From assembly GCA_905221605.1 (NCBI GenBank), contig CAJNDS010000735.1, positions 313,501 to 377,500 of the forward strand: a stretch of DNA of 64,000 nucleotides. Direction: 5' to 3'. Positions 9,641 to 20,680 of this stretch are shown in pieces. The notes beneath the pieces were generated by a model. It saw only the letters and a list, made by a program, of their open reading frames with translations. It made no database searches and had not been told where the DNA came from. The translations under genes and the position numbers were made by a program. Numbering within the stretch: the first letter of the stretch is position 1; each line of letters starts with the position of its first letter. This stretch comes from Symbiodinium natans. Lineage: Eukaryota; Sar; Dinophyceae; Suessiales; Symbiodiniaceae.

Positions 9641-12211
9641 CGAAACCCCAAAGCCGGTCCCTCAACATCATAGGCACAGCCCCCCCCCCCCCCCCCAGCT
9701 CTTGCATGCCTGAACCCTAAGCCCTAAACCCTAAACCCTGAACCTTAAACCCTAAACCCTAAACGCTAAACCCTAAACCCTAAACCCTAAACCTGCAAAA
9801 ACCGAGTAGCCTCCCGGCCAGGGCTCCCGCGGCCGAAGCCTGGCAACCTGCTCGGCGAGCTCGGCGCGCGTTTTTTTTTTTTTTTCTTGTTTGTGGGTTT
9901 AGGGTTCAGGGTTTAGGGTTTAGGGGTTAATTAGGGGTTTAGGGGTTAGGGTTTAGGGTTCGTGGTTTTGTCTTGGTATCCCAGTGGTACACGTAGCGCT
10001 TTTTCTTGTTGGGAGGGGCGGGGGGGGGGGGGCTCTGGGTTCCCGTCTAAAGTAACCAACCCCAAATATGGTTCCTGTGCGCTCAAGTTGTGCTCGGATT
10101 GGGGTGTAGGTTGGGATGTTCCCCCCTTATACTAGCAGGCCTTAGTAGGGATGATAATAGGGGGTACTATAGTCCCTATTCAGGACTGTTGGCACAAGGG
10201 GGCACCATCCCAAGTGTGGCTTGTGGTTTCTGTCTTGGTAGGCCAGTGGTACCGTTAACATTCTTTTGTTGGGGGTTTAGGGTTTAGGGTTTCGGGTTTA
10301 GGGTTTAGGGTTTAGGGTTTCGGGTTTAGGGTTTAGGGTTTCGGGTTTAGGGTTTAGGGTTTGGGGTGGGGGGTGGGGGTTCCCTTATAAGGTAACCCAC
10401 CCCAAAGAAGGGGGCCCTTAGCGTAAGATGGTTCCTGGGCTGCCAAGTTGTGCAACCCTGTAGACCCGAAAACCCCATGTAGGCCCAAAGGGCCCAATAC
10501 GTGTGAATTAAGGAATGTACCTTAATGGATATAGGAATCCTGAATTATGCTTTAAGGGTGAATTCTTCTTTAAGGAGTATTGGACTCTTTGGAGGTTCCT
10601 GGGCCCTTCAGGATTCTTTGGGTCTGAGCCTGGGGCTAATACTTCGGGGTAGAGGGTTTAGGGGTTAGGGTTTAGGGGGGGTTGAGGGTTTAGGGTTTAG
10701 GGTGGGATTGGGGTCAGGCAGTTAAGGGCCGATGCTTACTGCAAGGGTTTGACGCTTTCAGTTTTGGCGCGTGAGAGCCCTGACTAGCCGTACAGCCGAT
10801 AAGCAACCCGCCCCCAAGACGAGCTCTTACGCAAGCCCTAAACCTTAAGCCCTAAAACCCTACACCCTATGTACTGGATGGTTCTTTGTAGCTTGAAACT
10901 TGCTAATTATAAGGTCACAAGTGCCTCCTCCTCACTGAAGACTAGAACCAGTCAGAACGATGGATGCCCAACTTATACCTCAAAGCAAGGGCCGACACGA
11001 GGTGCCAACTTACCCTACCCATGAATTTTCTCAGAAATCCCTAAACCTTCTGGGCTTTAGGCTTCATAGGGTGTAGGGTGTCGGCAAACCCCTTAAGCCC
11101 TAAACTCTAAACCCTAAACCCTAAACGTTAAACCCTAAACCCTAGGGGTTTGTTGTGGTTCGGGGAGTATGGGGGGGGCGACGCTGTGAACCTTGCGCAC
11201 AGAGATTCCGCGGCTCGGAGGAAGGGTGGGCGAGCATGTAGGGTGCAGCTATGGCGCCACGCAAGGCCACATGGGGTTTAGGGTTTAGGGTTAAGGGTTT
11301 GGGGTGCAAATTTGGGGGTGTGGGTTTCCAGGGTTTAGGCTCCAGGGTGTAGGGTTCAGGGTTCAGGGTGTAGGGTTTCATCCGCAAGGTCATGAAGGTC
11401 CAGAGTTTCATGGCTCTTGAGGTTTAGGGCTAACTGGCTGCCCGATTGTGGACCCGACGTATACTTGGAGGTTCATGGGCAGATGTAACTGGGGTTAATA
11501 TGTAGGGTACCAAAAGCTATAAGTGACCATATCCCTACTTAAAGATTCCATACCCTTCCTTGTAACCTTACAGCTACCACGGGTGTTTCCGAAAATAGGG
11601 GTACCTTAGTGGGGTCTGTAATTCAAGGTAATCCTATTGCTTGGCGGTCTATATTGGGGGTCCCTTATTTTTGCAACCCCCCCCCCCCCCCCCCCCCAAT
11701 GAACCTTCCCAAGGAATTAATTAGGGCTTCTGGCAGAACTCAACTCGAAAGCATTCTTGGGTGTGAGGTGTCTTTGCAGGGTTCAGGGTTTAGGGTTTGC
11801 GGTTTAGGGTTTGGGGTTACGGTTAGGGTGCGGGCCCACCGTGCAGTTAAGGGTGACGTAGTTCAGGAACATCATGCTTGAGGGTCATGGCTACTGTAAA
11901 GTAGGGTTCTAAGTACCCTAAATGAGGGGCTATGATCAGAGTTCCTATACCTCTGACCCTATTGTAAACTAGACCATAAACCCTGAACCCTAAACCGAAA
12001 CCCTAAACCCTAAACCCTTGGGGTGTCGTGGTTGGGGGTTAAGGGCTTCAGGGCTTGAGATATCCGTGTGGGCTACAATCTGAGGTTCGAAGTAAGGCGA
12101 CCATAGGGTTTAGGGTGTATAGTGTAGGGTTTAGGGTTTAGGGTTTAGGGTTTAGGGTTTAGGGTTTAGGGTTTAGGGTTTAGGGTTTAGGGTTTAGGGT
12201 TTAGGGTTTAG
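8925..12211. repeat. Arrays, microsatellites, palindromic elements and ambiguous exon islands
   Basis: CCCTAAA arrays at 9383-9420, 9713-9793 and 11105-11145; TTTAGGG at 9895-9955, 10268-10365 (with GTTTCGGG variants) and 12118-12211. CA, TA and AG microsatellites at 9532-9638. Palindromic elements of the 'GGGATGTTCCCCC' (10113-10211), 'TTGGTAGCCCAG' (9967-10092 and 10232-10450, the latter with an array inside) and 'CCGAAAATAGGGGTACC' (11581-11692) families. Exon-like islands: 9810-9869 (between GAGTAG and GTTTTT) and 11188-11275 (open on minus as AIAAPYMLAHPSSEPRNLC ending before GTTCAC). Strand unresolved. Confidence 0.7.
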
Positions 12212-12306
12212 CCGTGTGAGCCCTATAGACCAGAGCGGCAGGCTGGGAAGAACGTCAGCTCGCCCAAGTACCGAAAGTTCTGGCCCTTGCCTCTGGCAAT
12301 CTTGGG
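12212..12306 (+). CDS. Candidate exon, strand uncertain
   Basis: Island between two TTTAGGG arrays; starts after TTTAG and ends before GTAGGG. Two plus frames are open (one contains SPKYRKFWPLPLAIL). The minus strand also has a plausible exon reading GPELSVLGRADVLPSLPLW before GTCTAT. Neighbouring islands at about 12465-12535 (minus: VAKNPRTNLETPPCQ), 12638-12676 (minus, between TTTTGCAG and GTTAAG: APAKKSPMAEAD) and 12925-13010 (minus: RRSTLEALSHPLASEERE) make a minus-strand gene here a real possibility. Confidence 0.35.
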
Positions 12307-13572
12307 GTAGGGTTTAGGGTTAAGGGTTGAGGGTTTTGGGTTTTAGGTTTAGGGTTTAGGGTTAGGGTTTAGGGTTTAGGGTTTAGGGTTTAGGGTTTAG
12401 GGTTTAGGGTTTAGGGTTTAGGGTTTAGGGTTTAGGGTTTAGGGTTTAGGGTTGAGGGTTCGTCAGGATGCTCCACCTGACAGGGTGGCGTCTCCAGATT
12501 TGTTCTAGGATTTTTCGCCACCTCTCCCTTCGCCTAAAACCCCTAAACCCTAAACCCTAAACCCCTAAACCCCCAAACCCCAAACCCCAAACCCCAAACC
12601 CCAAACCCCAAACCCCACAACACAACCCTAAACTTAACTGTCGGCCTCGGCCATCGGCGACTTCTTGGCTGGAGCACTGCAAAAGCCCCCTACCTTACCT
12701 ACCTTCTGCCTGGAATTCTACCATCAAATTATATACGGGCTCAGGTAAACCCCAAACCCTTCCTTTGGCCTGCGAACCCTAAACCCTGAACCCTGAACCC
12801 TAAACCCTAAACCCCAAACCTCAAATCCTAAACCCCAAATCCTAAACCCTAAACCCTAAACCCTAAACCCTAAGCCCAAACCCTAAACCCTAAACCCCAA
12901 ACCTCAAATCCTAAACCCTCAGCCCTCCAGCCCTTCGCGTTCCTCCGAAGCCAAGGGATGGCTCAAGGCCTCAAGTGTGGATCGACGGGGCCTCAGAAAT
13001 TGTCTAATCATGTTTGGCCTCCACGAAACCCAAGGGTTTAGTGTTGAGGGCTTAGGGCTTGGGGCTTTGGGCTTGAGGCTTAGGGTTTAGGGTGGGATTT
13101 CGGCTTGAGGGTTTCGGGTAAAGGGGCTTTCTGAAAGGGTACTTTAACATTGCGCTGAAAAATGGCGGGGTGGGATGCTCTAAGGGTTTATCAGGGTTGA
13201 CTTCTACGGCTGATAGGGGCTTGGGAGTGTATATTTGATTTTACGACTAGGTAGGGCTTTGGGACATTTTATATTTTCCCATATTGGCCTTAAGAGGATC
13301 TTATCTACTGATATTTTCCAAAGGCTTTAAAAGCCCCACCTAGACGAGATTTTCTGGTTTAAGTTGGAGGGCTTGTGGCGCGAAGGGGCTTTTCTGGTTT
13401 CTAGGGGTCCCTGGGCCGAGCCCGGGATGGCACCTGGCTTGTAAAGCTCGCCAAGACATGCTCAATGGAGTTAAGGGAGCGAGGCTTTGAGGTCCCTAAA
13501 CCCTAAACCCTAAACCCTAAACCCTAAACCCTAAACCCTAAACCCTAAACCCTAAACCCTAAACCCTTGCAG
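12307..13572. repeat. Arrays and exon-like islands
   Basis: TTTAGGG at 12308-12455; a CCCTAAA to CCCCAAA array at 12538-12617; mixed CCCTAAA/CCTCAAATC units at 12776-12920; CCCTAAA at 13497-13568. Unique AT-richer sequence at 13140-13440 shows no convincing frame. Exon-like islands inside this stretch are described under 12212-12306. Confidence 0.7.
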
Positions 13573-13814
13573 ATGTTATGGCGCAGCTTTTCTTTCGTGT
13601 TTGTGATGGCTTTCCTCTTGTATACCGCCCGAGCTACACTTGCGCCTCAGTAGGATACAGGGATTCGAGGTGTCTGAACGAGTCATTCCCCTTCTTGGGC
13701 CCTCATTGGAGGTGCGATATTGTCACAAGGATCCAGAAAGTTTGCCAGCATGGTCGAGCACTTCTGGCCTACCAAATCTTGCTTCTTTGGGCAAGAGCAT
13801 CAGATAGCAGTTAA
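13573..13814 (+). CDS. Possible exon with a signal-peptide-like start, unknown protein
   Basis: After the acceptor CCCTTGCAG an ATG at 13573 opens a hydrophobic stretch, MLWRSFSFVFVMAFLLY, that resembles a signal peptide or membrane anchor and ends at a GT donor (13650). A second ATG at 13578 in another frame is open for 78 codons to a stop at 13812-13814. Only one frame can be real. The 240-bp island is unique and bounded by a CCCTAAA array on the left. No family recognised. Confidence 0.32.
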
Positions 13815-14313
13815 CTACAAGAAAACACCTCATGTGGCCTGGTGAAGTCGCCTGGGCGTGGGGGCACTTGAGATGCTGCAGGTGGTTTGCAGTTCATAGG
13901 GTTAACTACTATTTTGCTCAAGAACCCCTCCCAAAAAAAGAATCAACAATCCCTAGTATCACCCGTATAAGGAAGAATACTTTTGCTTTTTGGGGGTTCT
14001 TACAAAGTTGCTAGGGTTCAGGTTTGCCACCTGAGGCCGTACCGAGTAGATGGCCTTTGCAATCCTGAACTGGCCTATGGGGTTTAGGGTTTATATATGT
14101 GAACCCTGAAGCCCAAAGCGCTCGAGATTTTTTGGGCCCTCCTCACCCGACGCGTGTTCTGCATTATCTTGATAAGAGCCGGAATTACACTGGAAACCCT
14201 CTACCCCTCTAACACTACTAAGCCCCTAAGCCCTAAGCCCTAAGCCCTAAACCCTAAACCCTAAACCCTAAACCCTAAACCCTAAACCCTAAACCCTAAA
14301 CCTTAAACGCCAG

Positions 14314-14390
14314 GTTGCACCGAAGCCAGCGTCAGCAGCGAGGAGCCAAAGCCAAGGCCTCGCCTCAAATTCGCGGCATGCCTTGGGCGC
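14314..14390 (+). CDS. Candidate internal exon
   Basis: Lies between acceptor CGCCAG and donor GTTAGG, directly after a CCCTAAA array. One frame reads VAPKPASAARSQSQGL then ASNSRHALGA; another reads CTEASVSSEEPKPRPRL. Both are open, so only position and strand are proposed. Product unknown. Confidence 0.42.
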
Positions 14391-14513
14391 GTTAGGAGTT
14401 TCATCGGCTAAAGAGTACTATACCTTTTATACTTTCTTAGAGGGTTTAGGGTTTAGGGTTTAGGGTTTAGGGTTTAGGGTTTAGGGTTTAGGTTCTGTCT
14501 AGAAGTCTACACC

Positions 14514-14614
14514 TTGGGATGTTCTCCCGTATACTACCAGTCAGTAAATAGGGATTATGGCAGGGGTCTTGCAATCCCCATGAAGGACGGCCAGTACAAG
14601 GGGGAACATCCCAA
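14514..14614. mobile_element. MITE family M2, copy
   Basis: A 100-bp palindrome with ends TTGGGATGTTC and GAACATCCCAA and inner arms around TAGGGATTA. Other copies: 10113-10211, 17331-17429, 21505-21605 (best preserved) and 24168-24268. Copies broken at the centre by telomere-like repeats lie at 30259-30303, 57112-57220 and 58037-58300. Confidence 0.85.
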
Positions 14615-14779
14615 TCTACACCCTTAAAGCGTTCACCGCTCTCTTGTCACTCGCGAGCGCAACGCAAACCCTGGACGTGAAACCCTAAACCCCAAACCCT
14701 AAACCCTAAACCCAAATCCCTACACCGTAATCCCTAAACCCTAAACCGTAAACCCTAAACCCTAAACCTTCGTGGCCAG

Positions 14780-14832
14780 GCCGAAGGCAAGTGCTCCCGA
14801 GCCCTTTCCCGCCGGCGCAGATCCAGGCGCCG
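14780..14832 (+). CDS. Candidate internal exon, Arg-rich
   Basis: Between acceptor GGCCAG and donor GTCAGG. Reads AEGKCSRALSRRRRSRR. It lies between CCCTAAA arrays (upstream about 14690-14765, downstream 14884-15013). Product unknown. Confidence 0.4.
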
Positions 14833-16287
14833 GTCAGGGATGTTTTGGGGTAGGTATTGCTCGGGTTTGCCATAGTCTTCGGCGTAACCCTAAACCCTAA
14901 ACCCTAAACCCTAAACCCTAAACCCTAAACCCTAAACCCTAAACCCTAAATCCTAAACCCTAAACCCTAAACCCTAAACCCTGAACCTTACCCTAAACCC
15001 TAAACCCTAAACCCTTTCCCCTAAACCCTAGACCCCAAAATCTGCCGGAGTGTTTCTGTCGATGTTCCGGGGTGTTGCGGCGGTGCGGTGAGAGTTGACA
15101 AACAGCTGGCTTCGTGTTTTACGTGTCTTAGCGTTGGTAGCCCAGTGGTGCCCTTTACCCTTTGTTTTGGTGATGGGTTCCCTTATAACATTACCAACCC
15201 AAACAAGGGTGCCCTTATTGTAATATGGTTGCTGGGCTACCAAGTAGCGCATGTTAGGGACGCAAGTTGAGATTAGGGTTTGAGCCGCAAGAAGAAGCAT
15301 GCGAAGTCCATGGTTCTGAAGAAGAAGCTCCTAAGCTCACCAAACATTCTCAAGCAAAGCAACCCTACCTGGTACCTACCTTCTGCAACCCTGAACAAGA
15401 CGCTCCAAGCAAACCTTGCAAAGCTCAAAGCCACAAGCCTCTCAAGCCGTGACCACGTACACCATACAGCCTCCCAGCCTTCGGGACTCCTGCAGCCCCC
15501 CGCAAGTCCCTTCCCTCCTCATCCTCCTTCCCCATGCCCCGATCCACCCTAAGCCGTCCGTACTGGCAGGCCTTGGAATGTTTAACACGCCCCTCTTATT
15601 AACAACACACCCTAGATCCCAAGTACCTCCAACCCTGAAACCCTCAAACCCTTGCTCAAAGCCTGGAGTCCGAAAGCACTCAGCCCCCTAAAAATTCTAA
15701 AACCCTGACCGAAGCCACTAAAACCCCCAAAGCCCTAATGCCCTAAAACACTGGAACCCTGAAACCCAAAAACCCTAAAACCCTAAAGCCCTAAAACCCG
15801 AAAACCCTAAACCCGAAATCCCGAAAACCCGACCCTAAGCACTAAACTAAACCCCCCCCCAAAATAACCCCAAAGCCCTCCAACCCTAAAGCCCCAAAAA
15901 AACAACTACACCCTAAACCCTAAACCCTAAACCCTAAACCCTAAAGCCCCAAAAAACAAAGCAGGCTCAGGATCCTGACTTGCAGAGGCTTCCTCCAGAG
16001 GACTTGGGTTGCGGGTTTAGGGTTTAGGGTTCAGGGTTTAGGGTTTAGGGTTTAGGGTTTAGGGTTGGGGAGGGTGTGGGGTGCGCGGAGGGTTGCAGGG
16101 AAAGTAGGGTTTAGGGTTGAGGGTTTAGGGTTTAGGGTTCAGGGCATCTGGTATTTCCCAAGATAGGGGTGTGCCCCCAATATTAGCTCCCCCCAAAAAA
16201 AATAAATAGAATACAAGTTCGATAATCCTTATTACCTGCTAGGAGGATATCCCTGTCTTAGAGACAAGAACAAAAAACAACAAAAAC

Positions 16288-16319
<32 letters not shown>

Positions 16320-16628
16320 TAAATATATTGACAAGGCATTGTGCTTTTTTATTCTATAGAAACAATATACAAATACAAGAAATCTGAAATAAATATATGC
16401 ATAAATCAATATATATATATATTAGGTGTAGTAGAACCTGAAGGCAAATTGTGCAGGCTTTGCAAGTACTGGTAGCCTTCTAGCCTAAACAGTAGGTCGA
16501 GCCTAGGCGCTGCACCCCCTAAACCCTAAACCCTAAACCCCAAGCCCGTAAACCCCCTGAACCCTAAACCCGAAACCCTAAAACCCTAAGCCCCTAAACT
16601 CCTGAACCCTAAACCCCAGAATCGCAAG
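14833..16628. repeat. Arrays, one palindromic element and unclassified sequence
   Basis: CCCTAAA at 14884-15013 and 15910-15950, with looser CCCTAAAAC units at 15690-15900; TTTAGGG at 16013-16070 and 16110-16145. A well-preserved 'TTGGTAGCCCAG' element at 15131-15248. Positions 15265-15690 are unique with overlapping short open frames (Lys-rich, then Pro-rich) that are not recognised. A TA microsatellite is at 16287-16312 in AT-rich DNA to 16430. Confidence 0.65.
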
Positions 16629-16681
16629 GAGTTTGTCCACTCGGAGCCCTGCTCAATTCAGGCAGAAAGCTCAGGCGACAG
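16629..16681 (+). CDS. Candidate internal exon
   Basis: Between acceptor CGCAAG and donor GTTGGAGG; reads EFVHSEPCSIQAESSGD in the first frame. Followed by a GTTCAGGGTT/TTTAGGG array. Function unknown. Confidence 0.45.
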
Positions 16682-17509
16682 GTTGGAGGTTTGTGGGTTC
16701 GGGTTTGGGTATAGGTTTTAGGGTTCAGGGTTCAGGGTTCAGAGTTCAGGGTTTAGGGTTCAGGGTTTGGGGTTTAGGGCCCCAACTACTTACCCTCAAA
16801 GTGCAGTTTCCTGCAAGCCCAGTGGTACCCTTTAATCGCTTTTTTGAGCTCCGGATCAGCTGCTGCGCCCAGCCGCCCAGACCATGAGGTCCCCCCCGTT
16901 TTCTTAGTGCCCGGCACTTCTGCCTGCAGAAATTCCATTTGTTTGTTGAGATATATAAATAATGGTAGTTAGGGTGGGGGGTTGGGGGTAGTGAAAGACA
17001 CTGGAATTTAATGTGCCATCAAAGCTTGTGTTTGTAGGGTATAAAGGTATATGACTGAAGGCTTCTATTGCTGCTATTGGTGGGTGCATAGATGGCTCCC
17101 GTCAAAATATTGGCGAGTGTATTTAGTGGGTGTCCTTTTTAGGGATACAAGTAGTAAACCCCCTTTTTCATACAGGATACTGCAGGTTTTTTTCAGGACC
17201 CCAGCCCTGCGGCTCCTTGAGACAAAATCTAGGTAGGCCTTTGGGATATTTAATGTTTTTGCCTTATTGGTTTTCAGAGGACCATATCTGTTCAGGAATA
17301 GTTTTGCAGAGGGTTTTAAGGGCCATGCTTTGGGAAGATCCCCCTCATACTAACAGTCCTTAGTAGGGATTCTAGTACCCCCTATTATAATGCCTACGAA
17401 GGACTGTTACTATGAGGGGGAACCTCCCTAAGCCCTAAACCCTAAACCCTAAACCCTAAACCCTAAACCCTAAACCCTAAACCCTAAACCCTAAACCCTG
17501 CTCGAAAAG
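16682..17509. repeat. Array, element fragments and unique sequence
   Basis: A degenerate TTCAGGG/TTTAGGG array at 16705-16780, a fragment of the 'GCCCAGTGGTACC' element at 16815-16870, unique AT-richer sequence at 16900-17330 with only short unrecognised frames, an M2 MITE at 17331-17429 and a CCCTAAA array at 17430-17500. Confidence 0.7.
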
Positions 17510-17587
17510 GTCGGCGGCTCCCTGTGGAGCGAGGACACCTCGAATAGGTCGAGGCCATCCCAGCAGCTGATCCGGGCCCAGGACAGG
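17510..17587 (+). CDS. Candidate internal exon, 26 codons
   Basis: Starts after CTCGAAAAG and ends where GGGTTTAGGG begins, so the donor GT would be supplied by the telomere-like repeat. Reads VGGSLWSEDTSNRSRP then SQQLIRAQD, open throughout and in phase at both ends. Upstream bases are also open (LLEK). Product unknown. Confidence 0.47.
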
Positions 17588-18565
17588 GTTTAGGGTTTAG
17601 GGTTTAGGGTTTAGGGTTTAGGGTTTAGGGTTTAGGGTTTAGGGTTTAGGGTTTAGGGTTTAGGGTTTAGGGTTTACGGTTTAGGGTTTAGGGTTTAGGG
17701 TTTAGGGTTTACGGTTTAGGGTTGAGGGTTGAGGGTTTGGGGTTGAGGGGCTTTACTTGGTAAGGGGCTTTGGATGTTGTTGGGCGTCTAAACCCTAGAA
17801 GTCCCCACTTTCATCCCAATGTCGTTGTAACAAATTTTGGGTTTAGGGTTTGGGGTTTAGGGCTTAGGGCTTAGGGCTTAGGGTTAGGACAAATTCAAAA
17901 CCGACAAAGGCCAAGAGCAAGAGTCTGCGCAAAAAGAAAAGAGCGAGTTGGGGAGTGTGATGGAGGCGTCTTCTGAGCGTCGCCCGAGTGTGATTAGATG
18001 CAAAAGGCCCGAAACCCCAAACAGAAAAAGCTCCCTGAGGTTCAGGGTTTAGGGTTTAGAAGTTTCGCCCCACGACACGACGAAAGACCGTGCAACACCA
18101 TCCGCCCCAAAGCAACAAACGTGTGAAAATCTAAATCCTGCACGCCCTAGACCTTCCGTAAAGAAAAAGGCAGCTCTGATCCAAAACTCCAACCCAGAGA
18201 AGCCTTTACACCGTTTACACCCCTTAGTAACGGAAACATGCCTTGCTGATCGGGTCGATAGCGTTGCCCCCGGCCGGCCCAGTGGCCGGAAAGCACAGCC
18301 CCATCCCGATCTCTCCAAACCATGAGTATGGTAACTATACATACAACCTTATTCAGGGTACTCATGACCCTACTTATAGCTACCCATGAACCTCCAAGTA
18401 CACGAGCGTTTTAAGCCCGAAGCCCGAAGCCCTAAACCCTAAACCCTAAACCCTAAACCCTAAACCCTAAACCCTAAACCCTATACCCTATACCCTATAA
18501 ACCCTAAACCCTAAACCCTAAACCCTAAACCCTATACCCTATACCCTATAAACCCTAAACCCGAG

Positions 18566-18616
18566 GAGCCTCGTTCGACTCCTCAGCTGGCGCCACCGGC
18601 GCTGAACCCCCCTAGG
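18566..18616 (+). CDS. Candidate internal exon, Pro-rich
   Basis: Between CCCGAG and GTGTCT, 17 codons, only one frame open. Preceded by a CCCTAAA/CCCTATA array and followed by a TTTAGGG array. Product unknown. Confidence 0.4.
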
Positions 18617-19113
18617 GTGTCTCGAGTCGCTTGCGCCTGCACTTCAGGCGGGTGTTTAAGTTCTAAGAGATTCTGGAGGGGTTTAGGTTTTAGGGTTTAG
18701 GGTTTAGGGTTTAGGGGTTTTGGGGGATCAAGATTTCAATGACTGAGGCTTTGACTTTTTTGACATTTAGGGAAACTCCCAGACTCTAAGCCCTTCAACA
18801 ACCCGATGCTACTGAGAGCCACTACGATTGAGGGGCTTTCGAAGTGCTTGCCATGGAAGTAGTACGGCCCCTAAACCCTAAACCTTAAACCCTAAACCCT
18901 AAACCCTAAAGCCAGCAATAGGGGGGGGGGTCCTTTCCCGATCCAAGCTGAAGTTTCGCTGCGCTTCTTCTGTGTCATTCTGCACCAGGAGTTGAAGAAT
19001 TATTACTTTTTGGCGATGACCACGGGCCGGGGAATTAGGGTTTAGGGTTTTTGGTTTTTGGTTTTAGGGTTTAGGGTTTAGGGTTTAGGAAAGTCCAATG
19101 CCCCAAGCCCCAG

Positions 19114-19179
19114 ATGATTCCCAGACAGAACGGACGCTGAGGCCGCAGGAAGCGATCATCTCTCCGCGCCAGTTCAGAG
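19114..19179 (+). CDS. Candidate internal exon
   Basis: Between acceptor AGCCCCAG and donor GTCAGC. The only long frame needs one base from the previous exon and reads DDSQTERTLRPQEAII then SPRQFR. Flanked by TTTAGGG arrays. Product unknown. Confidence 0.45.
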
Positions 19180-20680
19180 GTCAGCGCCTTTCTTCGAGGG
19201 TTTAGGGTTTGGGGTTTGGGGTTAGGGGTTTAGGGTTCAGGGTTGAGGGATCCCCTCCTGTCCGGATCGATTAGGGTCTAGTCGCTTGGGGCTTGGAGGG
19301 TTTTGGGGGTTGTCGGTGCAAGGCGCCGCAAATATGTACATGTATCTACATGTGTATGCATAGAAACAGGAGCCATCAGTCCTGACACCCTGAAACCAAA
19401 TAAACCTTGACCCCTAGTAATGAGGTGCGCATCCCCAAACCCTCACCCTAAACCCTAAACCCTAAACCCTAAACCCTACACCCTAAACCCTAAACCCTAA
19501 ACCCTAAACCCCTAAACTTCACTGAGGGGTCAAGTGCTGCCGCCTTGGTCCGCAGAGCGGGCGAACCGAGATCGACCGCCTTGGGCTCCTTGGCTTAGGG
19601 TTTAGGCCTTAGGGCTTAAGCCTTAGGGTTTAGGGTTTAGGGTTTAGGGTTTAGGGTTAAGGGTTAAGGGCTTAGGGCTTGGGGTTTAGGGGTTAGGGTT
19701 AGGGGGTTTAGAGTTTAGGGTTTAGGGCTAGGGTTTAGGGTTTAGGGTTTAAGGTTTGGGGTTTAGGGGGTCTTGGGGTCCAGGGCTTTCGGGTTCTGGC
19801 GTTTAGGGCCTGAGAGTTTTGAGTGAAAAAGATCTTTCGGTTTAGGGCTTAGGGTTTGAGGGAAAACGGCTTAAGGCCTTTTGGGTTTCGATTTGTTTTT
19901 TTCGAATTGAAGGGTTCTGGGGTTTGGGGCTTTGGTTTTGAGGCTACCGTGTTCTGGCTTAGGGTTTTTAGGTGTTGTAGGGTTTTTCATTTTTTAGGGT
20001 TTAGGTCCCAGGGCTGTTTAGGGTTTAGGGTTAGGGTTTAGGGTTTAGGGTTTTTGGGCTGTGGGAGCATTGGGCCTGCAAGATTTATGTGGCTGGCATT
20101 TAGGGTTCAGGGATTAGGGATTTAGGATTCACTGTTTAGGGGTTGTTTGGGGCTTTTGGATTGTAGGACTCGGGCTTAGGATGCCTCTTTGCCGTCGTTT
20201 TGTTCGGGTTTGCGAGGCCTTTTAACCTCATGTCTTCAAACACTGGTATCCAGCATCTTCGCTGTCGAAAAAGCTTAAGAAGAGTGAAGTTCTTTAGCAA
20301 AGTTGTCCTGTAGTTCCTAGGTTGGCGTTTGGAATATTTGATATTTAGTAGGAAGAGTGAAGTTCTTTAGCAAAGTTCCCGCATGTGGACTTAGAAGCGA
20401 CACTTTGTATAAGCAAGTGTTCAGAGGGTTTAGAGGCCAACCCGGGTTCTGCGGCCCTGAACCCTAAACCCAAACCCAAAACCCAAAACCCAAACCCTAA
20501 ACCCTAAACCCTAAGCCCTAAACCCTTAACCCTAAACCCTAAACTTTAATTAATCCCTAAACCCTACACCCTAAACCCTGAACCCTAAGCCCTGAACCCT
20601 AAACCCTAACCCTAAACCCTAACCCTAAACCCTAACCCTAAACCCTGTAAATCAACATCTCCCGAAACGCTCCTTTAAAA

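Larger units (their letters stand above)
17588..20680. repeat. Arrays with several small exon-like islands
   Basis: TTTAGGG at 17588-17745, 18685-18720, 19040-19090, 19618-19780 and 20010-20060; CCCTAAA (with CCCTATA variants) at 18429-18560; CCCTAAA at 18868-18912, 19436-19515 and 20455-20645. A 'CATGAACCTCCAAGT' element at 18310-18398. Exon-like islands: 17888-17946 (DKFKTDKGQEQESAQK before GTTGGG), 18566-18616 (EPRSTPQLAPPALNPP before GTGTCT), 19114-19179 (DDSQTERTLRPQEAII before GTCAGC) and about 19520-19594 (EGSSAAALVRRAGEPRS). Confidence 0.65.
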
